Positions 23,810 to 31,923 of a DNA stretch of 32,709 nt are shown here, one piece after another. Origin of the DNA: JBBRTJ01 sp038244535 (GTDB lineage Bacteria; Actinomycetota; Acidimicrobiia; Acidimicrobiales; Ilumatobacteraceae); NCBI GenBank assembly GCA_038244535.1, contig JBBRTJ010000034.1, positions 1-32,709 on the forward strand, written 5' to 3'. The notes beneath the pieces were generated by a model. That model worked only from the letters and a program-made list of their open reading frames with translations. It was not told the DNA's origin and did not search any database. Made by a program: the position numbers and the translations under genes. Each line of letters opens with the position of its first letter. Positions within the stretch are counted from its first letter, which is position 1.

Positions 23810-26188
23810 ATGATCGCCGAACAGCTCGCCGGCAAGCGCATCGCCGTCACCGGGAGCACCGGCTTCCTCGGTACGGCGCTGGTCGAACGCCTGCTGCGCA
23901 GCGCGCCGGACTGCACGCTGGTGCTGCTCGTGCGGGCGGGCAAGCGCTCGACGGCCGTGCAGCGGGTCCAGCGCGAGATCCTGCGCAACGACGCCTTCGA
24001 CCGCCTGCGCTCCGAGCGGGGTGGGGTCAAGGCGTTCGAGGCGATGACCGCCGAGCGCGTCACGGTGATCACCGGTGATGTGAGCAGCGACGGCCTCGGC
24101 CTGAACGATGCCGACCGCGCCACGCTGGCGAGCTGCGACATCGTCATCCACTCCGCGGCATCGGTCAGTTTCGACTCGCCGCTCGACGGCGCCGTCGAGG
24201 TCAACCTGCTCGGCCCGACTCGCATCGTCACGCTGCTCAACGAGCTCGGCGTCGTCCCCCACCTCGTGGCCGTGAGCACGTGCTACGTGGCCGGCAACCG
24301 GCGCGGCACCGCACCCGAGGCGCTCGTGAGCGACGGCCCGTTCGATCTCGGCATCGACTGGCGCCACGAGGTGGCGGCATCGCGGCGGGCCCGCAGCGAT
24401 GCCGATGCCGCCAGCCGCGCCCCCGACATGCTCGTGCGCTTCCGCAAAGAGGCCCGCGCCGAGCTTGGCGCCGCGGGCACGCCGGCTCTGGCGGCCAAGA
24501 CCGAGCAGCGCCGCACTCGCTGGGTCACCGACCAGATGGTCGAGGCCGGACGAGCGCGCGCCACCAGCCTGGGCTGGCCCGACGCCTACGCCTACACCAA
24601 GTCCTTCGGCGAGGCCGCGCTCATGCAGACCAAGGGCGCCGTGCCGGTCAGCATCGTGCGGCCCAGCATCATCGAGTCCGCCCTGGCCGAGCCCCGGCCC
24701 GGATGGATCCGGGGCTTCCGCATGGCCGAGCCCGTGATCATCAGCTACGCGCGTGGGCTTCTGAAGCAGTTCCCCGGCGTACCCGAGGGCACCATCGACG
24801 TGATCCCGGTCGACATGGTCGTGGCCGCCATCTGCGCGGTTGCCGCGCTCGGCCCCGACCAGGCGCCTGCCATCACCCAGGTTGCATCCGGCTCGGTCAA
24901 CCCGCTCAAGTACCGCCAGCTCGTGGCGCTGGCCGAGGCCTGGTTCACCGAGCACCCCCTCTACGACACCGAGGGCCAGCCGATCGTGGTGCCTGAGTGG
25001 AGCTTCCCCGGGCGGGGCGAGGTGCAGCGCCAGCTCCGGCGGGCGCAGTCGCTCGTCACCAAGGGCGAGGCCGTGCTGCAGGCGCTTCCCCTGCGGGGCA
25101 AGCAGGCCGAGTGGTCGGCCAAGCTCGAGGAGCGCAAAGCCGAGGTCGAGCGGGCCATCGGCTACGTCGAGCTGTACGGCAGCTACGCCGAGTGCGAGGC
25201 GATCTACTCGGTCGGCAACCTGCTGGCCATGTGGGACGAGCTCGACGCGGTCGACCGCGACCGCTTCTGCTTCGACCCGAGGGCCATCGACTGGCCGACG
25301 TACGTGACCGAGATCCACCTGCCATCGGTGGTGCAACAGGGCCGGGTCAAGACGACGCCCGGCAAGAGCACCAGCGAGAAGCGCGAGGTCCGCCTCCGGC
25401 GCAACGTGCTGGCCCCCGAGCGCCACGTCGCCGCCTTCGACCTCGAGAACACGCTCATCGCATCGAACGTCGTCGAGAGCTACTCATGGCTCGCCACCCG
25501 CCGCCTCCCCACCCGCGACCGCGTCCGCTACACGCTCCAGACGCTGCGTGACGGCCCCGGGCTCCTCGCCCTCGATCGCAAGGACCGCGGCGACTTCCTG
25601 CGCAGCTTCTACCGCCGCTACGAGGATGCCCCGCTCGACCAGATCGAGGCCGATGCCCACGAGCTGTTCAGCGCGCTGATCCTCACCAAGAGCTTCCCCG
25701 CCGGGCTTCGCCGCGTGCGCCAGCACCGCGCCCTCGGCCACAAGACGATCCTCATCACCGGCGCGCTCAGCTTCGTGGTCGAGCCGCTTCGACCCCTGTT
25801 CGACGAGATCGTCGCCGCCACGATGGCCGTGAGCCCCAGCGGCCGCCTGACCGGCGAGCTGACCGACGTGCCCCCCACCGGCGAGAGCCGGGCCCAGATC
25901 CTGTCCGACTACTGCGACAGCCTCGGCCTGTCGCTGGCCGAGAGCGTCGCCTACGCCGACTCCACGAGCGACCTGCCGATGCTCGAGGCCGTCGGCTTCC
26001 CGGTGGCCGTCAACCCCGAGACCCGGCTGGCGGCCCTCGCCCGCAAGCGGGGCTGGCTCGTCGAGCACTGGGAGAAGGCCAACGGCGCTCCCCGGCCCAT
26101 GCTGCCGATCGGTCCGCGCTGGAGCGAGGCTGCCGAGCGCGGCGCCCGCACCAGCCGTCGCTTGCGCCGGGAAGGCACCCCGGCATGA
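23810..26188 (+). CDS. Fatty acyl-CoA reductase-like SDR fused to HAD-IB hydrolase
   Basis: A 792-residue fusion. Residues ~8-400 are an extended SDR/male-sterility-type reductase: NAD(P) motif TGSTGFLG (15-22), VIHSAASVSFD, and YAYTK with Tyr260 and Lys264. Such domains reduce fatty acyl-CoA or acyl-ACP thioesters to aldehydes or alcohols. A helical bridge (~400-535) leads to a HAD subfamily-IB domain: motif I FDLENT (Asp544, Glu546), motif II LITGALSF, the GESRAQ region and motif IV YADSTSDLPML. HAD-IB members are phosphatases (SerB-like); one mycobacterial relative is fused to an acyltransferase instead. The second motif I Asp is Glu here. It is the first gene of the TetR-controlled operon, and its stop overlaps the next start by four bases. 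Confidence 0.88.
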   Translation: MIAEQLAGKRIAVTGSTGFLGTALVERLLRSAPDCTLVLLVRAGKRSTAVQRVQREILRNDAFDRLRSERGGVKAFEAMTAERVTVITGDVSSDGLGLNDADRATLASCDIVIHSAASVSFDSPLDGAVEVNLLGPTRIVTLLNELGVVPHLVAVSTCYVAGNRRGTAPEALVSDGPFDLGIDWRHEVAASRRARSDADAASRAPDMLVRFRKEARAELGAAGTPALAAKTEQRRTRWVTDQMVEAGRARATSLGWPDAYAYTKSFGEAALMQTKGAVPVSIVRPSIIESALAEPRPGWIRGFRMAEPVIISYARGLLKQFPGVPEGTIDVIPVDMVVAAICAVAALGPDQAPAITQVASGSVNPLKYRQLVALAEAWFTEHPLYDTEGQPIVVPEWSFPGRGEVQRQLRRAQSLVTKGEAVLQALPLRGKQAEWSAKLEERKAEVERAIGYVELYGSYAECEAIYSVGNLLAMWDELDAVDRDRFCFDPRAIDWPTYVTEIHLPSVVQQGRVKTTPGKSTSEKREVRLRRNVLAPERHVAAFDLENTLIASNVVESYSWLATRRLPTRDRVRYTLQTLRDGPGLLALDRKDRGDFLRSFYRRYEDAPLDQIEADAHELFSALILTKSFPAGLRRVRQHRALGHKTILITGALSFVVEPLRPLFDEIVAATMAVSPSGRLTGELTDVPPTGESRAQILSDYCDSLGLSLAESVAYADSTSDLPMLEAVGFPVAVNPETRLAALARKRGWLVEHWEKANGAPRPMLPIGPRWSEAAERGARTSRRLRREGTPA

Positions 26189-27369
26189 AGGCCCTGCGCA
26201 TCGAACGCAAGCCCGTCCGGTTCGCCGCCGCGTACGTGGCCGGCTCCGTCACGCCCGGCAAGGGCGCCACCTGGGGCCCCCTGCGCCTGGCCGACGTCGA
26301 GGGTCCCACGCTGCCAGGCCGCGACTGGGTTCGCATCAGGCCTCGCCTGGCCGGCATCTGCGGCTCCGATCTCAGCACCGTCGACGGACACGCGTCGCGC
26401 TACTTCGAACCGATCGTGAGCTTTCCGTTCACGCCCGGTCACGAGGTGGTGGCCGACACCGACGACGGCGGTCGGGTGGTGCTCGAGCCGGTGCTCGGGT
26501 GCGTCGCCCGCAACGTCGTGCCGGTGTGCGCGGCGTGCGCGCGGGGCGACCTCGGCGGGTGCGAGCGACTGGCCTTCGGCGACCTCTCCCCCGGCCTCCA
26601 GAGCGGCTTCTGCTGCGACACGGGGGGTGGCTGGAGCACGGCGATGGTGGCGCATCCGAGCCAGCTCCATGCCGTGCCCGACGACTTCTCCGACGAGGCC
26701 GCGGTCATGGTCGAGCCCACAGCCTGTGCCCTCCACGGCGCGCTGCGCGCCGCGGTTCGGCCCTGTGCGCTCGTCGTGGTGCTCGGGTCCGGCACGCTCG
26801 GCTTGCTCACCATCGCCGCGTTGCGGCACGTCACCGCGGCGGGCACGATCGTGGCGGTCGCCAAGCACCCCGAGCAGCGTCGCTGGGCGCTTGCCCTCGG
26901 CGCCGACCACGTCGCCGACCCGGGCCAGGAGGCCCGCCTCGTGCGCCGCCTCTCCGGTTCGCTTGCCTACGGCAACCAGCTCACCGGCGGCGCTGACTCG
27001 GTGATCGACTGCGTGGGCAGCGAGGAGTCGCTGGCCCAGTCGCTGGCGATGGTGCGGCCCCGGGGCACCGTCACGGTGGTCGGCATGCCGGCGTCCGTGA
27101 GGCTCAACCTGACCACCTTGTGGCACCGCGAGACCGAGCTGCGGGGCGCGTATGCCTACGGCACCGAGCACCTCGTCGACGGCACGTCCCGGCGCACCTT
27201 CGACCTCGCCTTCGAGCTGGTCCGAGCCGCCGATCTTGGTCGCCTGGTGTCGGCCCACTACCCCCTGCGGGACCACCGCCAGGCCATCGAGCACGCCGCC
27301 ACCGCTGGACGCCGTGGTGCCGTGAAGGTGGTCTTCGACCTCCGCCAGGAAAAGGAGCGCAACCGCTGA
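26185..27369 (+). CDS. Zinc-dependent alcohol dehydrogenase (MDR family)
   Basis: A 394-residue medium-chain dehydrogenase. Catalytic zinc ligands are Cys59 (AGICGSD) and His86-Glu87 (PGHE). A structural-zinc cluster is Cys106, Cys115, Cys118 and Cys126. The Rossmann motif is VVLGSGTLGLLTIAAL, with Glu in VMVEPTACALHGAL. It should interconvert an alcohol with an aldehyde or ketone using NAD(P). The ATG overlaps the reductase stop (ATGA), and its stop overlaps the next ATG. Coupling to an acyl reductase suggests a fatty aldehyde/alcohol step, though short polyols are not excluded. Confidence 0.9.
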   Translation: MKALRIERKPVRFAAAYVAGSVTPGKGATWGPLRLADVEGPTLPGRDWVRIRPRLAGICGSDLSTVDGHASRYFEPIVSFPFTPGHEVVADTDDGGRVVLEPVLGCVARNVVPVCAACARGDLGGCERLAFGDLSPGLQSGFCCDTGGGWSTAMVAHPSQLHAVPDDFSDEAAVMVEPTACALHGALRAAVRPCALVVVLGSGTLGLLTIAALRHVTAAGTIVAVAKHPEQRRWALALGADHVADPGQEARLVRRLSGSLAYGNQLTGGADSVIDCVGSEESLAQSLAMVRPRGTVTVVGMPASVRLNLTTLWHRETELRGAYAYGTEHLVDGTSRRTFDLAFELVRAADLGRLVSAHYPLRDHRQAIEHAATAGRRGAVKVVFDLRQEKERNR

Positions 27370-28955
27370 TGCCCCGCCCCGGGTTCGTCCTCGACGTCGA
27401 CCGATCCACCCCGCCGATCCTGTTCTGGCGCGGTGAGGGGTTCAGCCTCGAGAAGCTGCCGGCCGGCCGGACCCGGGTGATCTACCCGGCCGAGGCCCTG
27501 CCCGCGCTCAAGGACGTCGACGGCTCGATCCGCGACGCTCTGCTGCACCCCATCGACAGCGATCCCCTGCCGGCACTGCTGTTCCCGGGCATGAAGCTCA
27601 CCATCGCCTTTGACGACGTGAGCCTCCCGCTGCCCAAGATGCGCCGACCCGACATCCGCCAACGAGTGATCGAAGCCGTGCTCGATCTCGCCGCCGATGC
27701 CGGCGTCGACGACGTGCACCTGATCGCGGCGCTCGCGCTGCACCGGCGCATGACCGAAGCCGAGCTGCGCCACGCGGTCGGTGACCGCGTGTACGACGCG
27801 TTCGCACCCCGAGGCCTGCTCTACAACCACGACGCCGAGGACCCCGATGGCATGACCGTGCTGGGGCAGACGCCGCAGGGCGAGGACGTCGTCATGAACT
27901 CTCGGGCCGCCGAGAGCGACCTGCTCGTCTACGTCAACATCAACCTCGTCGCCATGGACGGAGGCTGGAAGTCGACGGCCACCGGTCTCACGAACTACCA
28001 GTCCTTGCGCCACCATCACAACGTCGCAACGATGCGGGCCAGTCGCAGCTTCATGGACCAGCATCGCTCCGAGCTGCACTCGTCGAACTGGCGCATGGGC
28101 GCCGTGATCAAAGCCAACGGGCCACGCGTCTTTCAGATCGAGACCACGCTCAACAACGACACCTTCCCGAAGCCGTTCGAGTTCCTGGCCAAGCGCGAGT
28201 GGGAGTGGACCGGCCGTGACCGCGGCCTGTTCCTCGGCGCCAGCAAGGCGCTCAACCGCTTCCCGGCACGCCGGGCCCGTGAGCTGTTCGCGGGAATCGA
28301 GTCGCCCCACCAGATGACCAGCGTGCAGGCGGGCGAGGTCGAGGCCGTCCACCGGGTCACGACCGAGCACGTCTACCGCCAGCAGCTCGTGGCCGTCGAG
28401 GGGCAGACCGACATCGTCACCCTCGGCATCCCCTACATCTGCCCCTACAACGTCAACTCGATCATGAACCCGATCCTCGTCATGTGCACCGGGCTCGGCT
28501 ACTTCTTCAACATGTACCGGGGTAAGCCGCTCGTGCGCGAGGGGGGTGTGCTGATCATGACCCACCCGACCCCGTGGGAGTTCCACCCGGTGCACCACCC
28601 GAGCTACATCGACTTCTTCGAGCAGGTGCTGGCCGACACGACCGATCCGCTCGAGATCGAGGCGAAGTACGAAAAGAGCTTCGCTGAGGACGAGTGGTAT
28701 CGGCATCTGTACCGCACCAGCTACGCCTACCACGGCGTCCACCCGTTCTACATGTGGTACTGGGGCAGCCATGCGCTGCAGCACCTCGGCCGAGTGATCG
28801 TCGTCGGCGGCGACCCTCGGGCCGTGCGCCGCCTGGGCTTCCACCCTGCCTCGACCATGGACGATGCGTTCGAGATCGCCTCCGATGTGGTCGGCCGCCA
28901 CCCCACCATCACCCACCTGCACACGCCGCCGCTGCTCATGGCGGACGTGAGCTGA
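27369..28955 (+). CDS. LarA-like (DUF2088) protein, atypical
   Basis: A 528-residue protein, about 100 longer than lactate racemase LarA. The LarA_N-like domain is recognisable: TIAFDDVSLPLP, the ALALHRRMTEAELRHAVG motif (His125), NHDAEDPDGMTVLGQTPQGEDVVMN, and DGGWKSTATGL, with Lys201 at the position that carries the nickel-pincer cofactor in LarA. A downstream HHHN may supply the nickel His. By eye the second catalytic His and the substrate Arg of LarA are missing. The C-terminal ~230 residues are unfamiliar. It may use the cofactor in another reaction, or none; no larB/C/E genes are in the window. The start is fixed by TGATG overlap with the dehydrogenase. Confidence 0.8.
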   Translation: MPRPGFVLDVDRSTPPILFWRGEGFSLEKLPAGRTRVIYPAEALPALKDVDGSIRDALLHPIDSDPLPALLFPGMKLTIAFDDVSLPLPKMRRPDIRQRVIEAVLDLAADAGVDDVHLIAALALHRRMTEAELRHAVGDRVYDAFAPRGLLYNHDAEDPDGMTVLGQTPQGEDVVMNSRAAESDLLVYVNINLVAMDGGWKSTATGLTNYQSLRHHHNVATMRASRSFMDQHRSELHSSNWRMGAVIKANGPRVFQIETTLNNDTFPKPFEFLAKREWEWTGRDRGLFLGASKALNRFPARRARELFAGIESPHQMTSVQAGEVEAVHRVTTEHVYRQQLVAVEGQTDIVTLGIPYICPYNVNSIMNPILVMCTGLGYFFNMYRGKPLVREGGVLIMTHPTPWEFHPVHHPSYIDFFEQVLADTTDPLEIEAKYEKSFAEDEWYRHLYRTSYAYHGVHPFYMWYWGSHALQHLGRVIVVGGDPRAVRRLGFHPASTMDDAFEIASDVVGRHPTITHLHTPPLLMADVS

Positions 28956-28974
28956 GCGGGCCGGACCAGCCACG

Positions 28975-30003
28975 ATGAGCGTCGACGGCGAGCGCAGGGA
29001 ACCGTTCGAGCTGCAGGCGATGCGCGTCGCTGCTCGCGCCGTCGAGGGCGTCGGCACCGCTCGATCTCGGGTGCGGACCGTGCGCGCCCGAACCGGCTTC
29101 CCGTGGACGGCGCCGACGGCTCCTCGGGGCGTCGAGGTGCAGGCGAAGAAGGGGCGCACCGGCGCGGACTTCGAGACGGAGTGGGCCCGCACGCCGGTGG
29201 CTCGCGCCGGACGGGCGCTGCTCGTCGAAGGCCCGATGCGGGCCATGGTCAGCATGGCCGCCGATCCCGAACGCGTCGGCCAGGATCGCCTCGCCGACCT
29301 GCGATCGGCCCGGCACCCCGGCCCGGTGATCTTTGCCGCCAACCACCACAGCCACGTCGACGCCCCGCTCATGATCACCTCGATCCCCGAACCGTGGCGC
29401 CACAAGCTCGTCGTGGCCGGTGCGGCCGACTACTTCTTCACGACCCGCGTGACCGGTGCGTTGTCGGCGCTCGTGCTCGGTGCCATCCCGCTCGACCGGT
29501 CACGGGTCAACCGACGCTCCGCCGATCTGGCCGCCTCGCTGATCAACGAGGGCTGGTCGTTGCTCATCTTCCCCGAGGGTGGCCGGTCACCAGACGGTTG
29601 GGGCCAGCCGTTCCGTGGCGGCGCCGCGTTCCTGTCGGTGCGCACCGGTGCGCCGGTGGTCCCCGTGCACCTCGACGGGACGGGCACGATCCTCGGCAAG
29701 GGCATGAAGCGCCCGAAGCCCGGCGTCACGAAGGTCACGTTCGGCACGCCACTCGTCCCGACCGCCGATGACGACGCCCGCACGTTCGCCGAGCGGATCG
29801 AGCTCGCCGTCACCGCGCTGGCTGATGAGGCCACCAGTGACTGGTGGTCGGCCCGTCAGCGAGCCGCAGCCGGCACCAGCCCTCCCCTGACGGGCCCCGA
29901 GGGCTCGAGCTGGCGGCGGGCCTGGGCCCTGGCCGACCACCGGGCCCGAGGCAAGGCCGGTCAGCGGCGCCGCCAGCAGCGGGCGTGGCCCAAGCTCGAC
30001 TGA
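28975..30003 (+). CDS. 1-acyl-glycerol-3-phosphate acyltransferase-like (PlsC family)
   Basis: A 342-residue acyltransferase. The HX4D motif is NHHSHVD (His124, Asp129). Later motifs are IPLDRSRVNRRSADL, the FPEGGRS block (Pro200, Glu201, Gly202) and VVPVHLDGTGTIL. A ~100-residue N-terminal extension and a basic C-terminal tail (RARGKAGQRRRQQRAW) make it longer than typical PlsC (~240). It should transfer a fatty acyl group to a glycerol-phosphate or another hydroxyl acceptor at the membrane. It lies 19 bases after the LarA-like gene and ends the operon, tying the cluster to lipid synthesis. Confidence 0.9.
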   Translation: MSVDGERREPFELQAMRVAARAVEGVGTARSRVRTVRARTGFPWTAPTAPRGVEVQAKKGRTGADFETEWARTPVARAGRALLVEGPMRAMVSMAADPERVGQDRLADLRSARHPGPVIFAANHHSHVDAPLMITSIPEPWRHKLVVAGAADYFFTTRVTGALSALVLGAIPLDRSRVNRRSADLAASLINEGWSLLIFPEGGRSPDGWGQPFRGGAAFLSVRTGAPVVPVHLDGTGTILGKGMKRPKPGVTKVTFGTPLVPTADDDARTFAERIELAVTALADEATSDWWSARQRAAAGTSPPLTGPEGSSWRRAWALADHRARGKAGQRRRQQRAWPKLD

Positions 30004-30022
30004 CCTGCTGCGCGGGGCTCCC

Positions 30023-30050
30023 TTAGATGGCGGAAGGCCGTTGCTACGGT
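30023..30050 (+). promoter_or_regulatory. Possible promoter for a leaderless transcript
   Basis: TTAGAT at 30023-30028 is followed by a 16-base spacer and TACGGT at 30045-30050, a TAnnnT -10 element. The GTG of the next gene is nine bases further, where transcription would start. No Shine-Dalgarno sequence lies at a usable distance, so a leaderless message is plausible but unproven. Confidence 0.4.
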
Positions 30051-30059
30051 GCTGCCTCT

Positions 30060-30482
30060 GTGAGCCCGACCCCGCCCCGACCGGGCCCACCGCCGCTGCC
30101 GGCCAACGCTGATCCAGCCCTCGTCGAGTTCGTGGGGTGCCGCACCGAGCAGCTCTCGTTGGCCGGTGGCTCGGTGTCGTGGCTCCCGATGCCGCCGGCC
30201 GTGCCGTCCTTCCTCGGCCACCCACGCGCCGCGTTCGCCCGCGCCGGCACCGCAGTGATCGTGACCGTGCGCTTCGGGTTCCTCTCGCTCAAGCTGCGCG
30301 CCGAAGTGGTCAACGGCGCCCTCGTGGCCACGGTCGAGGGCCAGCGGAGCTTCGGCCTGCGCGATGCGATCGAGCGCTGGGTGCGCGACGTCAACACGCA
30401 CCTGGCCGCCAACGGCCGCCAGCTGTCGTCCATCACCACCGACGGCCACACCGCCACCATCACCAAGGCGCCCGTGACCTGA
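30060..30482 (+). CDS. Small hypothetical protein
   Basis: A 140-residue protein with a proline-rich N-terminus (SPTPPRPGPPPLPA). A compact, mixed domain (~25-140) follows, with strands such as AVIVTVRFGFLSLKLRAEVV and a helix LRDAIERWVRDVNTHLAANG. I recognise no motif. The GTG is preferred over an upstream ATG (30027) because of the promoter-like sequence between them. A perfect hairpin lies two bases past its stop. Confidence 0.6.
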   Translation: MSPTPPRPGPPPLPANADPALVEFVGCRTEQLSLAGGSVSWLPMPPAVPSFLGHPRAAFARAGTAVIVTVRFGFLSLKLRAEVVNGALVATVEGQRSFGLRDAIERWVRDVNTHLAANGRQLSSITTDGHTATITKAPVT

Positions 30483-30484
30483 AC

Positions 30485-30510
30485 GCGCCACCGTCGAGCG
30501 ACGGTGGCGC
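30485..30510 (+). terminator. Perfect 11-bp hairpin after the hypothetical gene
   Basis: GCGCCACCGTC at 30485-30495 pairs exactly with 30500-30510 around a GAGC loop, two bases beyond the stop codon. No T-run follows. It separates the small gene from the glyoxalase-like gene. Confidence 0.65.
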
Positions 30511-30532
30511 TCGAGGTCGTACCGTGCCGCCG

Positions 30533-31234
30533 ATGAGCATCCGCCTTCGCCAGATCGCCCTCGTCGCTGCCGACCTCGAGCCGGCGATGGAGGCGCTGTG
30601 CGCCACACTCGGCACGTCCATCTGCTTCCGCGATCCGGGGGTCGCCGAGTTTGGTCTCGTCAACGCGCTGACGGTCGTCGGCGACCAGTTCGTCGAGATC
30701 GTCAGCCCTGTCCAGGCGGGGACGACGGCCGGTCGCCTCCTCGACAAGCGTGGCGGCGACGGTGGCTACATGGTCATCGTGCAAGCCGACGAGCAGGCCC
30801 GCCTCGTCGACCGCCTCGGCACCATCGGTGTGCGCTGCGTTTGGCGCCACGACGGTGGACGGGCGCGCGGGGCCCACCTCCACCCTCGTGACGTCGGTGG
30901 GGCCATCGTGTCCATCGACTGGATGGATCCGCCAGAGTCGTGGTCGTGGGCCGGGCTCGAGTGGCAGCAGCAGGTACATACGGACGTGACCGAGGCCATC
31001 ACCGCCATCACCATCGCCGCCGATGACCCGCTGGCCCTGGCCCGTCGGTGGGCAGAGGCGTTCGACCTGCCACGGCCAGACGAGCCGGTGGTTGCCCTTG
31101 ACGGAAGCCGCATCGAGGTCGTCCCGGCGGGGCCGCGAGGCGAGGGCTTCGACGGCTTCGAGGTGAGGGCCACCGATCGACGCCGCGCCGGTGAGCGCCA
31201 CGAGGTCGCAGGGGTGACGATCACGTTCGCGTGA
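30533..31234 (+). CDS. VOC/glyoxalase-like domain protein
   Basis: A 233-residue protein. It opens with the VOC-type strand IRLRQIALVAADLEPAMEALCATLG, then ICFRDPGVAEFGLVNALTVVGDQFVEIVSP, as in glyoxalase-like (PF13468-type) proteins. A second, degenerate module runs ~140-230 (AITAITIAADDPLALARRWAEAF). These folds bind metals or small molecules; the function is unknown. The ATG at 30533 is favoured; an in-frame GTG nine bases earlier is possible. The last codons form the left arm of a terminator-like hairpin. Confidence 0.8.
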   Translation: MSIRLRQIALVAADLEPAMEALCATLGTSICFRDPGVAEFGLVNALTVVGDQFVEIVSPVQAGTTAGRLLDKRGGDGGYMVIVQADEQARLVDRLGTIGVRCVWRHDGGRARGAHLHPRDVGGAIVSIDWMDPPESWSWAGLEWQQQVHTDVTEAITAITIAADDPLALARRWAEAFDLPRPDEPVVALDGSRIEVVPAGPRGEGFDGFEVRATDRRRAGERHEVAGVTITFA

Positions 31235-31242
31235 TCGTCACC
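31213..31242. terminator. 13-bp hairpin with TTCG loop spanning a stop codon
   Basis: GGTGACGATCACG (31213-31225) pairs exactly with 31230-31242 around TTCG. The VOC stop TGA (31232-31234) lies inside the right arm. The LysM gene ends at 31249 on the other strand, so one hairpin can terminate both convergent genes. Confidence 0.75.
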
Positions 31243-31248
31243 GCACGG

Positions 31249-31848
31249 TCACCCGTTGAAGGGCGTGGCGCCCTTGCAGCGGCACGGGATGGCCAGCTTC
31301 TGCCCGGGCGAGATCGGCGAGCCTCCCGCCGGCATCTTGTTGACCGTGAGCAGATCAGCGAAGTTGACCTTGAGCCTGGCGGCGATCGACGACAGCGCGT
31401 CACCCGCCTTGACCGTGTAGGTCCCGAGCGTGCCCAGGGGGAAGGTCGTGGTGGTCGTCGTCGGCAGCTTGGGCGGCAGCTTGATGACCTGGCCGGGATG
31501 GATGACGACCTTGCCCTCGACGAACCCGTTGAGCGCGAGCAGCTCGGCGTACGAGACGCCCGTCTTCGCGGCGATCAGACCGAGGGCATCGCCGGCCTTG
31601 ACCGTGTAGGTCGTCCCGCTATCGGTCACCGGCCCCGTCGGCAGCGATGAGCCGCTAGTCACGGCTGCGGCCACCGTCGTCGTGGCCCCGAATCCCGGGG
31701 TGGTCGGGATGGTGCGAAACACCGTCGGCGGCGGCGTCGTCCCCGTCGCCTTCGAACCGGTCGACGAGCTGAACACGCCGCAGCCGGTGAGACCGACGAG
31801 CGCGGCTAGGACCACAGGAAGGGCAGCCGAGCGGCGAAGGTTTGTCAT
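31249..31848 (-). CDS. LysM-domain lipoprotein
   Basis: A 199-residue exported lipoprotein. A Sec signal ends in the lipobox LTGC, with lipidated Cys23. A Thr/Pro/Ser-rich linker follows. LysM repeat 1 (~79-125) starts YTVKAGDALGLIAAKTG and repeat 2 (~142-187) starts YTVKAGDALSSIAARLK, separated by a poly-Thr linker. LysM binds peptidoglycan glycan chains, so the protein should sit on the outer membrane face and bind the cell wall. The short tail PCRCKGATPFNG has two cysteines. No catalytic domain is present. Confidence 0.9.
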   Translation of the reverse strand: MTNLRRSAALPVVLAALVGLTGCGVFSSSTGSKATGTTPPPTVFRTIPTTPGFGATTTVAAAVTSGSSLPTGPVTDSGTTYTVKAGDALGLIAAKTGVSYAELLALNGFVEGKVVIHPGQVIKLPPKLPTTTTTTFPLGTLGTYTVKAGDALSSIAARLKVNFADLLTVNKMPAGGSPISPGQKLAIPCRCKGATPFNG

Positions 31849-31923
31849 CGACTCGAAACACTACGGAGCCGCGGCGCCGCCCGCCGGTCACCCGGGCCGA
31901 TGGCGTCCTTCGTCAGGCTGCGC

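Noticed and set aside
23774..25426. Minus-strand open frame of ~550 codons running antisense to the acyl reductase and continuous with tetR
   Set aside because: It mirrors third-position GC of the real gene, is His/Gly/Arg-rich with no family motif, and the TetR protein has a natural Met start at 23773 beside its operator.
27258..29405. 715-codon minus-strand open frame across the LarA-like and PlsC genes
   Set aside because: Antisense shadow of two strongly supported genes; composition is typical of reversed high-GC coding DNA.
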